In this document: positions 1-9,759 of the stretch, in pieces
Layout of the letters: every line of letters begins with the position of its first letter
Position numbering within the stretch: position 1 is the stretch's first letter
From: an uncultured Desulfosarcina sp.
GTDB taxonomy: Bacteria > Desulfobacterota > Desulfobacteria > Desulfobacterales > Desulfosarcinaceae
DNA length: 64,000 bases
NCBI RefSeq assembly: GCF_963668215.1
Contig: NZ_OY764190.1
Location: 62,001 to 126,000, forward strand
Direction: 5' to 3'
Made by a program: the position numbers and the translations under genes
Notes under the pieces: generated by a model
The model's database searches: none
What the model saw: only the letters and a program-made list of their open reading frames with translations
What the model was told of the DNA's origin: nothing

Positions 1-3
1 ATA

Positions 4-954
4 TTACACAAACAGGGATGTCACCGAATCCCCGGTGTAGCTTCGGATAATGGCCTCCCCCACCAGATTGGAGATGGAGAGCACTTTGATTTTATCGCAG
101 GCCGCCGCCTTTTCGTTCAGCGGAATGGTGTCCGTGCAAACAATGCTGGTTATCGGCGAAGCGTTGATGCGGTCCATCGCCGGTCCGGAAAGCACCGGGT
201 GGGCGCAACAGGCATGAACCTCTCTGGCGCCTCGTTCCATGATGGCATTGACCGCCTCGGTCAGGGTACCGGCCGTATCGATCATATCGTCCTGAATGAT
301 AACGATTTTGTCTTTCACATCGCCGATGACCGCCATGGCCTGGGCCTTGTTGGGCGCCGAGCGCCGTTTGTCGACGATGGCCAGCCCGGCGTCCAGCCGT
401 TTGGCGAACGCCCGGGCGCGCTCCACGCCTCCGGCATCCGGCGAAACGATGACCAGGTCTTTGTTGAAATTGGCCTTGATGTATTCCAGGAGCACCGGGG
501 CCGCATAGAGGTTGTCCACCGGGATGTTAAAAAAGCCCTGGATCTGACCGGCATGCAGATCCATGGTGATCACACGCGTCGCTCCGGCCGTCGTCAGCAG
601 GTCGGCCACCAGCTTGGCGCTGATGGGCACCCGCGGGGCGACTTTTTTGTCCTGCCGGGCATACCCGTAATAGGGGATAACTGCGGCAATCCGCCTGGCC
701 GAAGCCCGTTTCAACGCATCCACCATGAGCAGCAACTCGACCAGGTTGTCGTTTACCGGGTCGCAGGTGGACTGGATGACGAAAACATCCTTGGTCCGTA
801 CATTTTCATCGATTTCGATTTGGATCTCGCCGTCGCTGAACCGCTTCACCACGGCGCCACAAAGAGCCATGTGCAGGTATTCGGCTATCTTTTTCGCCAG
901 ATCCGGATTAGAGTTGCCTGAAAAAAGACAGAAATTTCCGTTTATTAGTGTCAC
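4..954 (-). CDS. prs: Ribose-phosphate pyrophosphokinase
   Basis: Makes PRPP from ribose 5-phosphate and ATP for nucleotide, histidine and tryptophan synthesis; cytosolic. The 316-residue length is normal for class I Prs. The catalytic flexible-loop region follows residue 90 ([10 protein letters not shown]), the ribose-phosphate region lies near 171-181 ([11 protein letters not shown]), and the PRPP-binding signature [11 protein letters not shown] is at about 221-231. The start codon is GTG, with AGGAG about 13 bases upstream, a long spacing. The stop lies four bases from the window edge. tRNA-Gln and ispE lie upstream on the same strand, an order I recall from other deltaproteobacteria, so they may be co-transcribed. 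Confidence 0.97.
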   Translation of the reverse strand: MTLINGNFCLFSGNSNPDLAKKIAEYLHMALCGAVVKRFSDGEIQIEIDENVRTKDVFVIQSTCDPVNDNLVELLLMVDALKRASARRIAAVIPYYGYARQDKKVAPRVPISAKLVADLLTTAGATRVITMDLHAGQIQGFFNIPVDNLYAAPVLLEYIKANFNKDLVIVSPDAGGVERARAFAKRLDAGLAIVDKRRSAPNKAQAMAVIGDVKDKIVIIQDDMIDTAGTLTEAVNAIMERGAREVHACCAHPVLSGPAMDRINASPITSIVCTDTIPLNEKAAACDKIKVLSISNLVGEAIIRSYTGDSVTSLFV

Positions 955-984
955 TTTCCGAACGCCACTCCTGTTTCGTTGGGT

Positions 985-1059
985 TGGCTGGGGCGGGAGG
1001 ATTCGAACCTCCGAATGCAGGAACCAAAATCCTGTGTCTTTCCACTTGACGACGCCCCA
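985..1059 (-). tRNA. tRNA-Gln (anticodon TTG)
   Basis: On the minus strand the acceptor arm TGGGGCG pairs fully with CGCCCCA, followed by discriminator G and an encoded CCA end at 985-987. The anticodon loop reads TTTTGGT with anticodon TTG, and the T arm contains GGTTCGAATCC. It lies between ispE and prs on the same strand. Confidence 0.96.
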
Positions 1060-1089
1060 ACAGGTTACGCCGGCCGCCTCATTTCTTAA

Positions 1090-1986
1090 TCAGGCAATAA
1101 CCGGCCGGTGGATCAAAAGATCCGCGACATAAAGCGTCCAGTTTTGACTCCGCTGATTGTTACGCAAGGCTGAATACGCTGATTCGGCTCGCCCGGGCGT
1201 CTTAAAAAGCCCGAACACGGTCGAGCCGCTGCCGGACATCATAGCCCCGGCCGCTCCATGTGCCAGCAGCAAACGCTTTATCTCTTCAATGACCGGAAAC
1301 GCCTTGATGGTCACGGGTTCCAAGTCATTGACCAAATGTTCGGCGACGTTGAAAAACCGGTCTTTAAAGTGAAATTTTCTAAGTTTTTTTTCGTCCTTTG
1401 TCAATCTTAAATTCAGATTTTTATAGACCCAGGCAGTAGATACGGCCACATTGGGATAGACCAGCAGGACCGTCCAGGTCGGCAGGCGGGAAAAAGGCTC
1501 GAGTCGATCGCCGATTCCGGTTGCCAGTGCCGCGCCCCCCGGAATAAAAAAAGGAACGTCAGCGCCCAGGCGCCCGGCCAGTTCCATCAGCGCCGGTGTG
1601 GACAGGGGGTTCCCCCGATGACGGTTCAAGGCGGTCAACACGGCGGCGGCATCGCTGCTGCCGCCCCCGAGCCCCGCGCCCACGGGAATCGTTTTATCGA
1701 TATGAATGGTCAATCCGGATACAGGGCGGGAGGCTTCCGGAAACGCGGTTTCCACGAAAAGGCGGGCTGCGCGGGCCGCCAGGTTGAATTCGTCTTCGGG
1801 CACATCCGGGTGGCCGCAGACAACATGGAGGCCCTCGTTTTCAGGGGTCAGCGTCAGGGTGTCGTACAGCGCCACCGGACACATGAGCGTGACGAGTTCA
1901 TGAAACCCGTCGGGGCGCCTGCCGGTGATGCGCAAAAAGAGGTTGATCTTCGCCGGCGCTTTCACGCACAGCGGGTTCGTGATCAA
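1090..1986 (-). CDS. ispE: 4-diphosphocytidyl-2-C-methyl-D-erythritol kinase
   Basis: Phosphorylates CDP-methylerythritol in the MEP route to isoprenoid precursors; cytosolic GHMP kinase. VKAPAKINLFLRI at residues 8-20 is the family N-terminus. PVGAGLGGGSSDAAA at about 101-115 is the ATP-binding glycine-rich loop, and GAAGAMMSGSGSTVFGLF near the C-terminus is the third GHMP motif. The chosen start is TTG 16 bases after the stop of the upstream DUF1844 gene. A GTG six codons further in (VKAPAK) is an alternative; neither has a good Shine-Dalgarno at close range, so the start is uncertain while the function is not. Confidence 0.95.
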   Translation of the reverse strand: MITNPLCVKAPAKINLFLRITGRRPDGFHELVTLMCPVALYDTLTLTPENEGLHVVCGHPDVPEDEFNLAARAARLFVETAFPEASRPVSGLTIHIDKTIPVGAGLGGGSSDAAAVLTALNRHRGNPLSTPALMELAGRLGADVPFFIPGGAALATGIGDRLEPFSRLPTWTVLLVYPNVAVSTAWVYKNLNLRLTKDEKKLRKFHFKDRFFNVAEHLVNDLEPVTIKAFPVIEEIKRLLLAHGAAGAMMSGSGSTVFGLFKTPGRAESAYSALRNNQRSQNWTLYVADLLIHRPVIA

Positions 1987-2002
1987 TGGCGGCTGCGTCG
2001 GG

Positions 2003-2305
2003 CTACCTCTTGGCCTTTACGTAATGGATGCGCAGATCGTAAAGGATATTCTTGAGCATGGCCGCCTCGTCGGTATCCAGATTCCCCTTGGTCTTCTCTT
2101 CCAGCATGGAAAGGATGTCGATGGTCTGTTTGGCCAGCGGCAGATTCTCGGACTTTTCTCCGGTGATGGGGTCTTCCATCATTCCCAGCTGAACCAGGGC
2201 CGATGAATTCAGCGAAAAAATAAATGTAGCGAAATTGATCGCAGGCAACGGCGTTCGGGCACCGGTACCTGCACTGCCGGTTTTGGTCTGCTTTTCATCG
2301 GTCAT
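2003..2305 (-). CDS. DUF1844 family protein
   Basis: A 100-residue cytosolic protein of unknown function that fits the DUF1844 family: a variable polar N-terminus, then INFATFIFSLNSSALVQLGM and a helical C-terminal half with a conserved-looking LEEKTKGNLD segment. The family is common in deltaproteobacteria as a single small protein. It sits 16 bases before ispE and 33 bases after serA on the same strand, which suggests a serA-DUF1844-ispE transcript. No catalytic motif is visible. Family assignment is from recognition only. Confidence 0.85.
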   Translation of the reverse strand: MTDEKQTKTGSAGTGARTPLPAINFATFIFSLNSSALVQLGMMEDPITGEKSENLPLAKQTIDILSMLEEKTKGNLDTDEAAMLKNILYDLRIHYVKAKR

Positions 2306-2338
2306 GGCGAACTCCTTGGCCGTTTTTTTCCGAAGCGG

Positions 2339-3922
2339 TTAAAATTCTAAAGGCGTAACGGTCTTAACCAGGGAAAGCTGGCGCATCTTTTCCACGACGT
2401 CCTCGGGAATCGGGGTATCGGTCGTCAGAAAGACGATATTGCGGTCCCCTTCTTCCTCCTGGCCCACCTGCATTCTGCCGATATTGATTTGATGCTGCCC
2501 CAACGTTGTGCCGATTTCGCCGATGGAGCCGGGCTTGTCGATATTTTGAATCAGGGCCATGTGGCCTTCGGGGATCATTTCCAGGCGAAATTTGTCGATT
2601 TTGACGATGCGCGGGTCTTTCTTGCCGAAGATCGTGCCCGAAACCACGTGCTCCATCTCGGTGCTGATCGCCCGGACGGTAATCTGGTTGACATAGTAAT
2701 CCGATTCGGCGCTGCTGGTCTCCGTCACCGTAATGCCCCTTTGCTGGGCCATGACATGGGCATTGACGAAGTTCACGTCGTCTTTGACCACCGGTGCCAA
2801 TATGCCCTTGAGAACCGCCGTGGACACGGGCGAAAGATCGATGTCCTTGAAATCCCCGCAAAACTCGATGACCACCTCTTTGATGGGGCCCTGCACCAGC
2901 TGTGCCTGAAGGCAGCCCATGCGTTCGGCCAGGGTCAGATAGGGGCCGATTTTCTCCAGCACTTCTCCGGTCACCGAGGGCATGTTGACGGCATTGACCA
3001 CCGTTCCTTCGGTCAGAAAATCGATGATCTGGCGGGCGACGGCAACGGCCACATTGGTCTGGGCTTCCTTGGTGGACGCACCCAGATGCGGCGTGCAGAT
3101 GACCCGTTCGTGTTCGACAAGCGGGCTTTTGCCCGGCGGTTCGGTTTCGAAAACGTCCAGGGCCGCACCGGCAACCTTGCCGGATTCGAGGGCCTCGTAC
3201 AGGTCGTTTTCGTCCACGATCCCGCCCCGGGCGCAGTTGACGATCATCACGCCGGGCTTCATCTTGTCGAAGGCCTCCTTGTTCAGCATGCCGACCGTAT
3301 TTTTCAGTTTGGGAACATGCACGGTAATGTAATCGGCACGCTGGTAAAGGGTGTCCAGATCGACGCTTTCGAAGCCCGCCTTCTGAATCTGCTCCGGGGT
3401 GACAAAAGGATCGTGGATAATGACGTTCATCCGCAATCCGCGGGCGCGGTCGGCTACGATGGCGCCGATTTTCCCGAACCCGATGACGCCCAGCGTCTTG
3501 TTGAATATCTCGCGGCCCTGCAGCTTTTTCTTCTCCCAGCGGCCCTGGCGCAGCGAGGCGGTTCCCGTGGGTATGTTGCGGGTCAAAGAGAGCATCATGG
3601 CAATGGCGTGTTCGGCCGTCGTGATCACGTTGCCCGTGGGCGTGTTCATAACCACAACCCCCCGCTGGGTTGCCGCCGGGATATCCACATTGTCCAGTCC
3701 GATCCCCGCCCGCCCCACCACTTTCAGTTTCGATGCCGCCTGCAAAAGCTCTCTGGTGACTTTGGTGGCGCTGCGGATGACCAGGGCATCGTAAGTGCCG
3801 ATAACCGCCAGCAGGGCGTCCTGCTCCAGCCCGGTTTTGACATCCACATCAATGCCCGCGGCTTCCTGAAACATGCGAATCCCGTCTTCACCCAGATTGT
3901 CGCTTACAAGAACCTTCATCAT
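2339..3922 (-). CDS. serA: D-3-phosphoglycerate dehydrogenase
   Basis: First step of serine synthesis: oxidises 3-phosphoglycerate with NAD. The 527 residues match the long bacterial form. An N-terminal 2-hydroxyacid dehydrogenase domain carries the NAD loop GVIGFGKIG near residue 145, catalytic Arg in NCARGGIVDENDL near 230 and catalytic His in TPHLGAS near 280. An intervening allosteric substrate-binding domain and a C-terminal ACT domain follow (from about 455, LIQNIDKPGSIGEIGTTLG), consistent with serine feedback control as known for the family. Two ATG codons are adjacent; GAAGGA stands upstream at good spacing. Confidence 0.97.
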   Translation of the reverse strand: MMKVLVSDNLGEDGIRMFQEAAGIDVDVKTGLEQDALLAVIGTYDALVIRSATKVTRELLQAASKLKVVGRAGIGLDNVDIPAATQRGVVVMNTPTGNVITTAEHAIAMMLSLTRNIPTGTASLRQGRWEKKKLQGREIFNKTLGVIGFGKIGAIVADRARGLRMNVIIHDPFVTPEQIQKAGFESVDLDTLYQRADYITVHVPKLKNTVGMLNKEAFDKMKPGVMIVNCARGGIVDENDLYEALESGKVAGAALDVFETEPPGKSPLVEHERVICTPHLGASTKEAQTNVAVAVARQIIDFLTEGTVVNAVNMPSVTGEVLEKIGPYLTLAERMGCLQAQLVQGPIKEVVIEFCGDFKDIDLSPVSTAVLKGILAPVVKDDVNFVNAHVMAQQRGITVTETSSAESDYYVNQITVRAISTEMEHVVSGTIFGKKDPRIVKIDKFRLEMIPEGHMALIQNIDKPGSIGEIGTTLGQHQINIGRMQVGQEEEGDRNIVFLTTDTPIPEDVVEKMRQLSLVKTVTPLEF

Positions 3923-4150
3923 GCGTTTCCTTCTTGTGACGGTTGATCAAGTCCGTTCTTCGGTGACAAGGCCCGAGGATGCCGGACTGCCGACATCCAC
4001 TTGTGCCGTCGATACGACATCGACGCGTAAAATGGTAATTGCCCGCAGTTGGGGCGAGAAAGAAAAGCCGGAATGTCAACGGCTTCTGGCTGGGGGCGCA
4101 TTTTAATGAAAACCGGAGGAACATTCAACCCATATTTCAAAGGCCCGATT

Positions 4151-4540
4151 TCAGATCCAGGGGGCCACGGCAGCCCTTTCGTTATCCAATACAGGCCGCC
4201 AGGCAACGCTGTAGTGCATATCCGCCTCGTGGTATTTGGCGGTGAAGACCGCCGCGTAAAGCTCGCCCGGCAGATCAGGGAAGGTTTCGATCCACAAAAC
4301 ATCCTCCACCTGGAGGTCGAAATCCGCACATATGCGCTTGCCCAGGCTCTCCGCACAACTGGTTTTGAAAATCCCACCCTCCTTGCGCAAGGCCAGCACG
4401 ATATGGGAACGAATGTGAGGATGCGAAGGGTCGGCCGATGACAGGTCGATAACTTTCACCCGCCAGGCGCAGGCATGAGCCGGCGTGGCCCCGGGATCCT
4501 CTTTGCGTTCCAACATGTATGTTCCGTCGAAAACAATCAT
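4151..4540 (-). CDS. Conserved-looking hypothetical protein
   Basis: I do not recognise this 129-residue protein. It opens MIVFDGTYMLERKEDPGATPAHAC and looks soluble and globular, with no signal peptide or membrane segment. Several acidic and aromatic stretches suggest a beta-rich small domain (WRVKVIDLSSADPS, VLWIETFPDLPGELYAAVF). The start is taken at the ATG at 4540 because AAAGGA precedes it at tight spacing; an in-frame ATG 21 codons upstream lacks a ribosome site. The gene is isolated, divergent from the acyl-CoA synthetase and 228 bases upstream of serA; I see no gene in that 228-base gap. Confidence 0.65.
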   Translation of the reverse strand: MIVFDGTYMLERKEDPGATPAHACAWRVKVIDLSSADPSHPHIRSHIVLALRKEGGIFKTSCAESLGKRICADFDLQVEDVLWIETFPDLPGELYAAVFTAKYHEADMHYSVAWRPVLDNERAAVAPWI

Positions 4541-4760
4541 GGCGTCCTTTTGGTTACCGGTACGACCGATGGGAGAAATAACCCCTTGCGCTGTCTGTAC
4601 CATGGCGGCTCTGTGGCAATCATTTGCATCATAATGCGTGTCCCTTTGGTTGACAAGACAATTGATCGTCTGCCGCCTTGACCGCCCGCCGCCATTCTGT
4701 TATTGCCACCTCGCTTATGGAGAAACAACCCACTGCCTGAGAAAAATAAGGAAAGCCGTC

Positions 4761-6347
4761 ATGCTGATTACTGAAATCCTGGCCAGAAACGCCAGAATGT
4801 ATGGCCGGGAAACGGCGCTCATCGAACGGGCGCCGGAAATCGGTCGCAGGGTGGAAATCACCTGGGAAACCTTCGACCGCCAGGCCAACGCCATTGCCCA
4901 GGCCCTCATGGCCAGGGGGATCCGCAAAGGGGACCGCGTCGTCCACCTGATGATGAATTGCATTCAATGGCTGCCGGCCTATTTCGGCATCCTGAGAACA
5001 GGCGCATGGGCCGTGCCCCTCAACTTTCGTTTCGTGGCCAAAACCATCGCCAACTGCACCCATACCGCCGAAGCCAAGGCCTTTATTTTCGGCGAGGAGT
5101 TTATCGACCGGGTCGAAAAAATTCGGGATGAAATCAAAAGCAACGTGCAGACGTTCATTTTTACGGGACCGGAAAAACTGCGCCCCTCCTGGGCCGAGTC
5201 GTTGGAACAACTCATCGCCGATTATCCGGGCATCGACCCCGAGGTGCCCATCGAGATCTGCGACGACGCGGCCCTTTACTTTACCTCCGGCACCACCGGC
5301 ACCCCCAAGGCCACCCGGCTGACCCACCGGAATCTGGAACATGCCTGCTATGTGGAAAACCGACACCACAACCAGACCCACGCCGACAATTTCCTGTGCA
5401 TCCCCCCATTGTATCATACGGGCGCCAAGATGCACTGGTTCGGCAACTTTATCGTCGGCGCCCGGGCGGTGATTCTCAAAGGCATCGAACCGCGCTGGAT
5501 ACTGGAAGCCGTTTCCGAAGAGCGGGTAACCATCGTCTGGCTGCTGGTACCCTGGGCTCTGGACCTGCTGTTTGCCATCCAGAGCGGAGACCTGAAGATC
5601 AAGGACTACAACCTGGACCAATGGCGGCTGATGCATATCGGCGCCCAACCGGTTCCATCGAGCCTGATCAAGCAGTGGCACAAGGTCTTTCCCGACCATC
5701 AGTACGACACCAATTACGGATTGACGGAGAGCACCGGCCCCGGTTGCGTCCACCTGGGCCTCGAAAACATGCACAAGGTAGGGGCCATCGGCGTTCCCGG
5801 CTTCGACTGGGAAATTCAGATTGTCGATGACCACATGAAGCCGGTTCCCCAGGGAAGCCCCGGCGAACTGGTCGCCAAGGGGCCCGGCGTCATGAAGGAG
5901 TATTACCGCAACCCCGAGGCCACAGCCGCCACCATCAAGGACGGCTGGCTGCTGACAGGGGATGTGGCCCGCCAGGACGACGAGGGTTATATCTGGCTGG
6001 TGGACCGCAAAAAAGATGTCATCATTACCGGGGGGGAGAACATCTATCCGGTGGAAATCGAAGATTTTCTCATGGGCCATTCGAAGATTATGGATGCGGC
6101 CGTGATTGGCCTGCCGAGCCTGCGCCTGGGAGAAATTGCCGCAGCCATCGTCAACCCGAAACCCGGCTGTGAACTGACCCGGATGGAGGTGGAGGATTTT
6201 TGCACCGCCCTGCCCCGCTACAAACGCCCCCGCAAGATCATTTTCGGCGATGTACCGCGAAATCCCACCGGCAAAATCGAAAAACCGAAGCTGCGCAAAC
6301 AATACGGCGGCCAGGCGGAGAGTTTTTTATCGGAAAAAAAGGAATGA
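4761..6347 (+). CDS. Acyl-CoA synthetase (AMP-forming)
   Basis: A 528-residue member of the ANL superfamily that activates a carboxylic acid to its CoA thioester through an acyl-AMP; substrate not determinable here. The phosphate loop YFTSGTTGTPKATRLTH, the adenine-binding motif NYGLTEST, the hinge region LTGDVARQDDEGYIWLVDRKKD and the C-terminal catalytic lysine in NPTGKIEK are all present. In sulfate reducers such enzymes often act on fatty or aromatic acids; that is inference. The start at 4761 is favoured over an earlier in-frame ATG because AAGGAAA stands seven bases upstream. It is convergent with dnaK. Confidence 0.93.
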   Translation: MLITEILARNARMYGRETALIERAPEIGRRVEITWETFDRQANAIAQALMARGIRKGDRVVHLMMNCIQWLPAYFGILRTGAWAVPLNFRFVAKTIANCTHTAEAKAFIFGEEFIDRVEKIRDEIKSNVQTFIFTGPEKLRPSWAESLEQLIADYPGIDPEVPIEICDDAALYFTSGTTGTPKATRLTHRNLEHACYVENRHHNQTHADNFLCIPPLYHTGAKMHWFGNFIVGARAVILKGIEPRWILEAVSEERVTIVWLLVPWALDLLFAIQSGDLKIKDYNLDQWRLMHIGAQPVPSSLIKQWHKVFPDHQYDTNYGLTESTGPGCVHLGLENMHKVGAIGVPGFDWEIQIVDDHMKPVPQGSPGELVAKGPGVMKEYYRNPEATAATIKDGWLLTGDVARQDDEGYIWLVDRKKDVIITGGENIYPVEIEDFLMGHSKIMDAAVIGLPSLRLGEIAAAIVNPKPGCELTRMEVEDFCTALPRYKRPRKIIFGDVPRNPTGKIEKPKLRKQYGGQAESFLSEKKE

Positions 6348-6402
6348 AAATAGAAGTGTTGCCGATCAACGTCGGAAATGCCGCAAGGAAGGCTGTTTTT
6401 CA

Positions 6403-6510
6403 CAGTGTTAAGTGTTAAGTGGTTAAGTTTTAAGCGAAGGATAAAGAATCGATTTTATAGATCGGAAGCATTCCTCAGTTTAATCACTTAACACTTAACA
6501 CTTAACACTG
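6403..6510. repeat. Heptad-period inverted repeat between convergent genes
   Basis: Two arms of 19 bases, CAGTGTTAAGTGTTAAGTG at 6403-6421 and its exact reverse complement at 6492-6510, flank a 70-base spacer. Each arm is built from a seven-base unit (TTAACAC on one strand, GTGTTAA on the other) repeated two to three times. It lies between the convergent ends of the acyl-CoA synthetase gene and dnaK, so it could act as a bidirectional terminator or RNA-stabilising structure. The role is inference. Confidence 0.8.
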
Positions 6511-6516
6511 GGTTGT

Positions 6517-8442
6517 TTATTTCTCTTTATCTTTCACTTCCTCGAAATCGGCGTCCACCACATCATCGTCAGGATTGGCGGCCCCGCCGCTGCTGTCGGC
6601 ACCGGCTTCGGGACCCGCACCGGCGGCACCCGCTTCGGAAGCCTGCTTGTACATGGCTTCGGCTACCTTGTGGGAGGCCTGGGTGAGCGTCTCGCTCAAC
6701 CGCTTGATCTCCTCGACATCATCGCCCTCCATGGCCTTTTTCAGATCCGCGGAAGCGCTTTCGATATTGCCGCGGGTTTCGGCATCCACCTTTTCGCCGA
6801 GATCCTTCAACGATTTTTCGGTAGTGTAAATCAAGGTATCGGCGTGGTTGCGGGCCTCGACCAGCTCCCTTTTCTTCTTGTCTTCATCCGCATGCAATTC
6901 CGCATCCTTGACCAGCTTGTCGATCTCCTCTTTGGAAAGCCCGCTGGAGGCGGTAATCTGAATGGACTGTTCTTTGGCGGTGGCCATGTCTTTGGCGGAA
7001 ACGTTGACGATACCGTTGGCGTCGATGTCGAAGGTCACCTCGATCTGGGGAATGCCGCGGGGAGCCGGCGGGATGCCCACCAGTTCGAAACGGCCCAGGG
7101 TCTTGTTGCTGGCGGCCATCTCGCGCTCGCCCTGGAGCACATGGATGGAAACTGCCGGCTGGTTGTCTGCCGCCGTTGAAAAAACCTGGCTCTTGCGGGT
7201 CGGGATGGTGGTGTTTTTTTCGATCAGACGGGTCATGACGCCGCCCAGGGTTTCGATACCCAGGGAAAGCGGGGTCACGTCCAGCAGCAGCACATCCTTT
7301 ACATCCCCTTTGAGCACACCACCCTGAATTCCGGCGCCCAGCGCCACCACTTCGTCGGGGTTGACGCCCTTGTGCGGCTCCTTGCCGAAAATCTTTTTGA
7401 CGCGTTCCTGAACGGCCGGCATGCGGGTCATGCCCCCCACCAGGATCACCTCATCGATATCACCATTGGAAAGCCCGGCGTCCTTCATCGCGGTCCGGCA
7501 GGGTGCGTCCAGCTTGTCCAGCAAGTCGGCGACCAGGCCTTCCAGCTTGGCCCGGGTGATTTTAACGTTGAGGTGTTTGGGGCCGCTGGCGTCCGCGGTA
7601 ATGAACGGCAGGTTGACATCGGTTTCCATGGAGGAGGAAAGCTCCATTTTGGCCTTTTCGGCCGCTTCCTTGAGCCGTTGCAGGGCCATCTTGTCGCTTC
7701 TCAGGTCGATGCCCTGATCTTTTTTGAATTCGTCGGCCAGATAGTCGATGAGACGAAGATCGAAATCCTCGCCGCCTAGATGGGTGTCGCCGTTGGTGGC
7801 CTTGACCTCGAACACCCCTTCGCCGATTTCCAGGATGGAGATGTCGAAAGTTCCGCCGCCCAGGTCGAAAACGGCGATCTTCTCTTCGCTGCGCTTGTCC
7901 AGACCATAGGCCAGTGAAGCGGCCGTGGGTTCGTTAATGATGCGCAGGACATTCAGGCCGGCGATCTTCCCGGCGTCCTTGGTAGCCTGGCGCTGGCTGT
8001 CGTTGAAGTACGCCGGCACGGTGATCACCGCATCGGTAACGGGCTCTCCCAGATAGTCCTCGGCATATTTTTTGATGTGGGCCAGGATGAAAGAGGAGAT
8101 CTCCGCCGGGCTGTGCAGCTTGCCCCGCAGATCAATGCGTACGTCCCCGTTTTCCGCCTCTTTGATCTTGTAAGGAAGAATCTTGACGTCTTTCTGCACC
8201 TCGGGAGAGCTGTATTTCCTGCCGATCAACCGTTTGACGGCGAATACGGTATTCTCCGGGTTGGTAATGGCCTGGCGCTTGGCGATCTGCCCGACCATTC
8301 GCTCACCGCTTTCGCTGACGGCCACGATGGATGGGGTGGTCCGTCCACCTTCGGGATTGGTGATGACCTTGGCGTCCCCACCTTCCATGATGGCCACACA
8401 GGAGTTGGTGGTCCCGAGATCGATTCCGATAATCTTGCCCAT
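6517..8442 (-). CDS. dnaK: Chaperone DnaK (Hsp70)
   Basis: ATP-driven folding chaperone working with GrpE and DnaJ in the cytosol. The 641-residue length is typical. The nucleotide-binding domain starts [16 protein letters not shown] and has the phosphate-2 motif [15 protein letters not shown] near residue 195 and the adenosine motif [12 protein letters not shown] near 340. The substrate domain follows, then a Gly/Ala-rich tail ending with a conserved-type [14 protein letters not shown]. The start is supported by AAGGAGG seven bases upstream. grpE lies 47 bases upstream on the same strand, so grpE-dnaK is a transcript; dnaJ and hrcA are not adjacent and I see no CIRCE operator. Confidence 0.98.
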   Translation of the reverse strand: MGKIIGIDLGTTNSCVAIMEGGDAKVITNPEGGRTTPSIVAVSESGERMVGQIAKRQAITNPENTVFAVKRLIGRKYSSPEVQKDVKILPYKIKEAENGDVRIDLRGKLHSPAEISSFILAHIKKYAEDYLGEPVTDAVITVPAYFNDSQRQATKDAGKIAGLNVLRIINEPTAASLAYGLDKRSEEKIAVFDLGGGTFDISILEIGEGVFEVKATNGDTHLGGEDFDLRLIDYLADEFKKDQGIDLRSDKMALQRLKEAAEKAKMELSSSMETDVNLPFITADASGPKHLNVKITRAKLEGLVADLLDKLDAPCRTAMKDAGLSNGDIDEVILVGGMTRMPAVQERVKKIFGKEPHKGVNPDEVVALGAGIQGGVLKGDVKDVLLLDVTPLSLGIETLGGVMTRLIEKNTTIPTRKSQVFSTAADNQPAVSIHVLQGEREMAASNKTLGRFELVGIPPAPRGIPQIEVTFDIDANGIVNVSAKDMATAKEQSIQITASSGLSKEEIDKLVKDAELHADEDKKKRELVEARNHADTLIYTTEKSLKDLGEKVDAETRGNIESASADLKKAMEGDDVEEIKRLSETLTQASHKVAEAMYKQASEAGAAGAGPEAGADSSGGAANPDDDVVDADFEEVKDKEK

Positions 8443-8489
8443 TTGATGTCCTCCTTACCTTCAACGGTATATTATATAATGCGATAACT

Positions 8490-9122
8490 TTAAGCTTGGG
8501 TATCGACCGCTTTTTCGTTCGGCTGCCCATTTTGACTGTTTTTCGACACCACCACCATGGCGGGACGCAGCAGCCGGTCATGTATCAGGTATCCTTTTTG
8601 ATATTCCTGAACGACCGTGTTGGTCGGATGATCGGACCGCTCCTCCTGGCTCATGGCCTGGTGAAAGGCCGGATCGAAAGGCTCGCCCATGGCCTCGATG
8701 GGTTTCACGTGGTGCCTTTCGAGTATTTTGGTAATCTCGGCCAGCGTCAGCGCGACCCCGTCAACCACGCCCTTGTCATTCTGGTTTTCCGGTGCGGCCG
8801 AAGCGATGGCCCGTTCCAGGTTGTCCACCACGGTCAGCAGTTGGCGGATCAGGTTTTCGGTGGCATATTTTCTGACGTCTTCCATCTCGCGCGAGGCGCG
8901 TTTCCTCACATTCTCCAACTCGGCGGCCATCCGGAGCATGCGGTCTTGATAGTCGTCGGCTTTGGCCAGGGCCTCATCCAACTTCTCCTCGAGTTCTTTC
9001 AACGTGTTTTCAGCGGGCTCGGTTTTTTCTGCAGGCGCTTTGGGCTCTTCGTCCTCGGGCACCGCGCTTTGCGTTGACTTCTCGTTTTCGTCCTCGATCA
9101 CAATTTTCTTCTTCTGTGCCAT
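8490..9122 (-). CDS. grpE: Nucleotide exchange factor GrpE
   Basis: Exchanges ADP on DnaK. The 210-residue protein has an acidic, charged N-terminal stretch, a long coiled coil (LKELEEKLDEALAKADDYQD, residues about 45-100) and the C-terminal beta domain with GEPFDPAFHQAMS and VVQEYQKGYLIHDRLLRPAMV, the diagnostic GrpE block. The start is placed at MAQKKK (9122), where AGGAG lies just upstream; an upstream in-frame start would add 38 residues with no ribosome site. The 243 bases between this start and the SRP RNA hold no gene I can support. Confidence 0.95.
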   Translation of the reverse strand: MAQKKKIVIEDENEKSTQSAVPEDEEPKAPAEKTEPAENTLKELEEKLDEALAKADDYQDRMLRMAAELENVRKRASREMEDVRKYATENLIRQLLTVVDNLERAIASAAPENQNDKGVVDGVALTLAEITKILERHHVKPIEAMGEPFDPAFHQAMSQEERSDHPTNTVVQEYQKGYLIHDRLLRPAMVVVSKNSQNGQPNEKAVDTQA

Positions 9123-9365
9123 CGGCTCCTGTCTCTCCTGATTTCGCTGGCTGTAATCCTCTTTGCGGTCGGTGGGCGCCCCGTAGTCCGGAACCGCTTG
9201 AATTTTTAAGCGGTTGACTTCAATGGGGACCCGCAAAGTTGACAGAAAATAAGACCGGATGATGGCTTGTCAAGGAATCGGCGGGTCTTGTTCCAAGAAT
9301 AATAATCAATTGTAAATTTGATGGGTTGAACCGAAAAACGGGGCAAAACGATGGGTAGGTGAAAT

Positions 9366-9614
9366 GGTTGTGCACCCCCCGTCGAACCGATCCGGAAAAT
9401 CGAGGCCACCGTGTGACCGGGATCGATCCACGACACAGACCGCATCCCTTATCGCTGCTTCCTTCCGGACCTGACGAGGTTCGAGACCGTCTGTTGCGCG
9501 GCGGCCGGTCAAAGCGACCTGATTCTCTCGGGATCAGCCCTCGGGGGGGAGTTCGGCCCCGCATAAAGCGGATTTCGGGTCAAGGGCACCGCTGGCTCCC
9601 CGCCTAGCACAACC
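9366..9614 (-). ncRNA. ffs: Signal recognition particle RNA, large bacterial type
   Basis: The SRP54/Ffh-binding core GTCAGGTCCGGAAGGAAGCA is exact on the minus strand (9456-9475). Upstream of it on the transcript is an Alu-domain-like segment (GTGCTAGGCGGGGAGCCAGC, then CGGTGCCC and GGGCCGAA) that resembles the 5' domain of the Bacillus-type 6S-size SRP RNA rather than the short 4.5S RNA. The ends pair: GGTTGTGC at 9614-9607 with GCACAACC at 9373-9366, giving about 249 bases. Exact ends are inferred from that pairing. Confidence 0.92.
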
Positions 9615-9623
9615 GGGCACCCT

Positions 9624-9650
9624 ATAGTATGATCCACAGCCACTTTTCAA
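9624..9650 (-). promoter_or_regulatory. ffs: Possible promoter of the SRP RNA
   Basis: On the minus strand TTGAAA (9650-9645) is followed 15 bases later by TACTAT (9629-9624), about 10 bases before the first paired base of the SRP RNA. Spacing is short and the -10 match is only four of six, so this is a weak candidate placed mainly by position. Confidence 0.35.
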
Positions 9651-9759
9651 GAGCTAAGTGAAATCAGCCCTCAGCCGCCGGCCCCCTTGAAGCTTGCGGT
9701 ATTGACTTACCGGCAGGCATGCAATAGATCAGAGGAAACCCAAACTTGGAGGAAACAAA

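Noticed and set aside
9123..9365. CIRCE heat-shock operator upstream of grpE
   Set aside because: No TTAGCACTC-N9-GAGTGCTAA or close variant found.
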